Below are positions 31,958 through 33,585 of a DNA stretch of 33,585 nt, one piece after another. Each line of letters begins with the position of its first letter. The first letter of the stretch is position 1. The translations under genes were made by a program, and so were the position numbers. The notes beneath the pieces are model-generated. The model was not told where the DNA came from. It worked only from the letters and a program-made list of their open reading frames with translations, and made no database searches. This stretch comes from Bacteroidota bacterium (GTDB lineage: Bacteria > Bacteroidota > Bacteroidia > UBA7662), in contig SYHW01000063.1 in the NCBI GenBank assembly GCA_005799065.1, positions 1-33,585 of the forward strand, written 5' to 3'.

Positions 31958-33585
31958 AAAACCGAGCGTCAATAACGCTTATTTAATAAGGAAGACCCTT
32001 AATCTGCTTCGGGAAAACCGTTTGGTGGTCCTTTTTATTATGGTTTTGGTACTGGCTTTGGCCCTGATTTCACCTGTACGTCCTATGTTGATCCAAAACA
32101 TGGTGGATGGGCCGATGCAGCAAGGTGATGTGCATGGCTTGTTGAAGTATACCCTTTGGATGATCGGCCTTTTGATTGTAGAATCCTTGTTTCGTTATTA
32201 CTTTACTTATCAAAGTGCATGGCTCGGACAAGCTGTGGTGCGACAACTCAGGCAGAAGTTGTTTCACCACCTGACGACCCTACGTCTGAGTTATTACGAT
32301 CGTACGCCTGTGGGCACGCTCACCACCCGAACCATCAGCGATATTGAGTCGATTGCTGAAGTGTTTTCCCAAGGACTGCTCACCATTTGGGGCGATTTAT
32401 TACAACTCTTGGTTTTACTGGCCATCATGTTATACACCGATTGGCGACTCACGTTCATTGGGTTGATTGTTTTGCCGCCATTGCTTTGGGCTACCTGGCT
32501 CTTTAAAGAAAAGGTGAGAACCTCATACCAGGAAGTCAGGCGCGAAGTGGCTCGTCTCAATACCTATGTTCAAGAGCATTTGACGGGCATGGGCATTATT
32601 CAGGTGTTCAATCGCGAGAAGGAGCGCCTTAAGACCTTCGAGTCGGTCAACCACGAATTACAGCAGGCCCATTTAAGGGGCGTGCTATACTACTCGGTCT
32701 TTTTTCCTGTGGTGGAAATTCTCACCGCAGTGTCCCTAGGATTGGTGGTCAGCTGGGGCGCACTTCAAGCCGTGGGAGGCGGGGTGAGCCCTGGCATACT
32801 GATTGCCTTCATTCTCTACCTAAATCAATTTTTTAGACCCATTCGGTTGCTGGCGGATAAGTTCAACAGCCTGCAGATGGGGGTTGTGGCTGCGGAGCGG
32901 GTTTTTAAGTTGATGGAAGTCAATGAACAGGAAGAAGATTTTGGACAAACGAGGCCGTTGTCGAGCGATGGTTCGATTGTATTTCAAGATGTTCATTTTA
33001 GCTACCGACCTGATCTTCCCGTTTTGAAAGGTGTTAGCTTCCACCTTAAGCCTGGCAAACGGGTGGCATTGGTGGGGAGTACAGGCTCGGGCAAGACTTC
33101 TGTAGTCAATGTTTTAGGCCGATTTTATGCGCACAATTCGGGATCAGTCTATGTCGATGGTGTAGCTGTTGAAAATATCCCGCTGCCCGAACTTCGTGGT
33201 AGAATTGGATTTATACTGCAAGATGTTTTTTTGTTCTCAGGAACAATTTTTGAAAATATCAGCCTCAAAGACTCGGGAGTTACCCAAGACCAGATCAGGA
33301 ACCTCGCTCGTGATGCCGGAATTTATCGGTTTTTGGAACGGTTGCCGGGTGAGTTGGCCTATGAAGTGCGCGAGCGGGGCGCAGCTTTGTCGACCGGTCA
33401 GCGACAATTGATTGCATTTCTGCGGATGATGGTCCTCAATCCACCTATTGTGGTGCTCGATGAGGCAACGGCTTCGGTCGATTCAGAGACGGAAGCATTA
33501 CTTCAGACGGCATTGAATAGCCTATTGGCCAATCGTTCTGCTTTGGTAGTGGCCCACAGGTTATCGACCATACGCGATGCCGATG
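31950..33585 (+). CDS. ABC exporter, fused permease and ATPase (truncated at window edge)
   Basis: This gene is missing from the ORF track because it runs off the right edge. Translation from the ATG at 31950 (MGEKPSVNNAYLIRKTLNLL) stays open for about 545 residues. A six-helix type IV exporter membrane domain comes first (VVLFIMVLVLALALISPVRP, coupling-helix region LRLSYYDRTPVGTLTTRTIS). The nucleotide-binding domain has Walker A VALVGSTGSGKTS, Q-loop FILQDVFLFSGTI, signature LSTGQRQL, Walker B PIVVLDEATASVD and H-loop ALVVAHRLSTIRDAD, where the window ends. This is the MsbA/multidrug half-transporter class, acting as a dimer in the inner membrane. The substrate (lipid A, drug or other) cannot be decided. 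The signature has Thr instead of Gly at the third position (LSTGQ). It overlaps truA by 8 nt. Confidence 0.95.
   Translation, partial: MGEKPSVNNAYLIRKTLNLLRENRLVVLFIMVLVLALALISPVRPMLIQNMVDGPMQQGDVHGLLKYTLWMIGLLIVESLFRYYFTYQSAWLGQAVVRQLRQKLFHHLTTLRLSYYDRTPVGTLTTRTISDIESIAEVFSQGLLTIWGDLLQLLVLLAIMLYTDWRLTFIGLIVLPPLLWATWLFKEKVRTSYQEVRREVARLNTYVQEHLTGMGIIQVFNREKERLKTFESVNHELQQAHLRGVLYYSVFFPVVEILTAVSLGLVVSWGALQAVGGGVSPGILIAFILYLNQFFRPIRLLADKFNSLQMGVVAAERVFKLMEVNEQEEDFGQTRPLSSDGSIVFQDVHFSYRPDLPVLKGVSFHLKPGKRVALVGSTGSGKTSVVNVLGRFYAHNSGSVYVDGVAVENIPLPELRGRIGFILQDVFLFSGTIFENISLKDSGVTQDQIRNLARDAGIYRFLERLPGELAYEVRERGAALSTGQRQLIAFLRMMVLNPPIVVLDEATASVDSETEALLQTALNSLLANRSALVVAHRLSTIRDAD

Overview
The window looks like a chromosomal segment of a Bacteroidota bacterium. 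Four things point there: two large secreted proteins ending in a type B (CHU_C / gliding-motility-associated) type IX secretion sorting domain; a parA-parB-DUF5683-dapB cluster; an OmpA/PD40/TPR protein with the PorE-type architecture; and Bacteroidota-style -7 promoter elements (TAnnTTTG) with little sign of Shine-Dalgarno sequences. KdsA indicates a Kdo-containing Gram-negative outer membrane. The genus cannot be fixed from the sequence alone. No rRNA, tRNA, CRISPR array, insertion sequence or prophage gene was seen. Coding density is very high and no gene-free stretch exceeds about 240 bases.

Layout, left to right. (1) Minus strand, 31-3126: an orphan oligopeptide-type substrate-binding lipoprotein followed by a MATE exporter. 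(2) Plus strand, 3168-6300: parA, parB, a DUF5683 membrane protein and dapB. (3) 6304-7335 minus: ruvB, convergent with dapB. (4) Plus, about 7403-9000: a dolichol-phosphate-mannose-synthase-like glycosyltransferase overlapping kdsA. (5) Minus, 14384-9127: a tightly overlapping operon lepA-folD-queE-PorE-like OmpA protein. (6) Plus, 14491-19183: two T9SS cargo proteins whose C-terminal halves are homologous but whose N-terminal display regions differ. (7) 19184-19419: a short spacer holding eight tandem 22-23 bp repeats. (8) Minus, 26796-19420: purH-mreB-mreC-mreD-pbp2-rodA and a 53-residue membrane protein that is missing from the ORF track. (9) Minus, 29891-26877: a histidine-kinase-like protein lacking its phospho-acceptor residues, then htpG. 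(10) Plus, 29952 to the right edge: a PcaF-like thiolase, truA and a truncated ABC exporter, each overlapping the next.

Functionally most of this is housekeeping: chromosome segregation (ParAB), DNA recombination (RuvB), lysine/peptidoglycan precursor synthesis (DapB), rod-shape and wall elongation (MreBCD, PBP2, RodA), LPS (KdsA), folate, purine and queuosine metabolism, translation (LepA, TruA) and chaperoning (HtpG). The accessory, surface-related part is the pair of T9SS proteins and the OmpA-like protein.

The observations most worth following are: -7 promoter boxes lying exactly 5 nt before the start codons of ruvB, lepA and the thiolase, which suggests (near-)leaderless mRNAs; the double-degenerate kinase/receiver protein upstream of htpG; the graded tandem repeat array; and the overlooked small membrane protein at the end of the mre operon.
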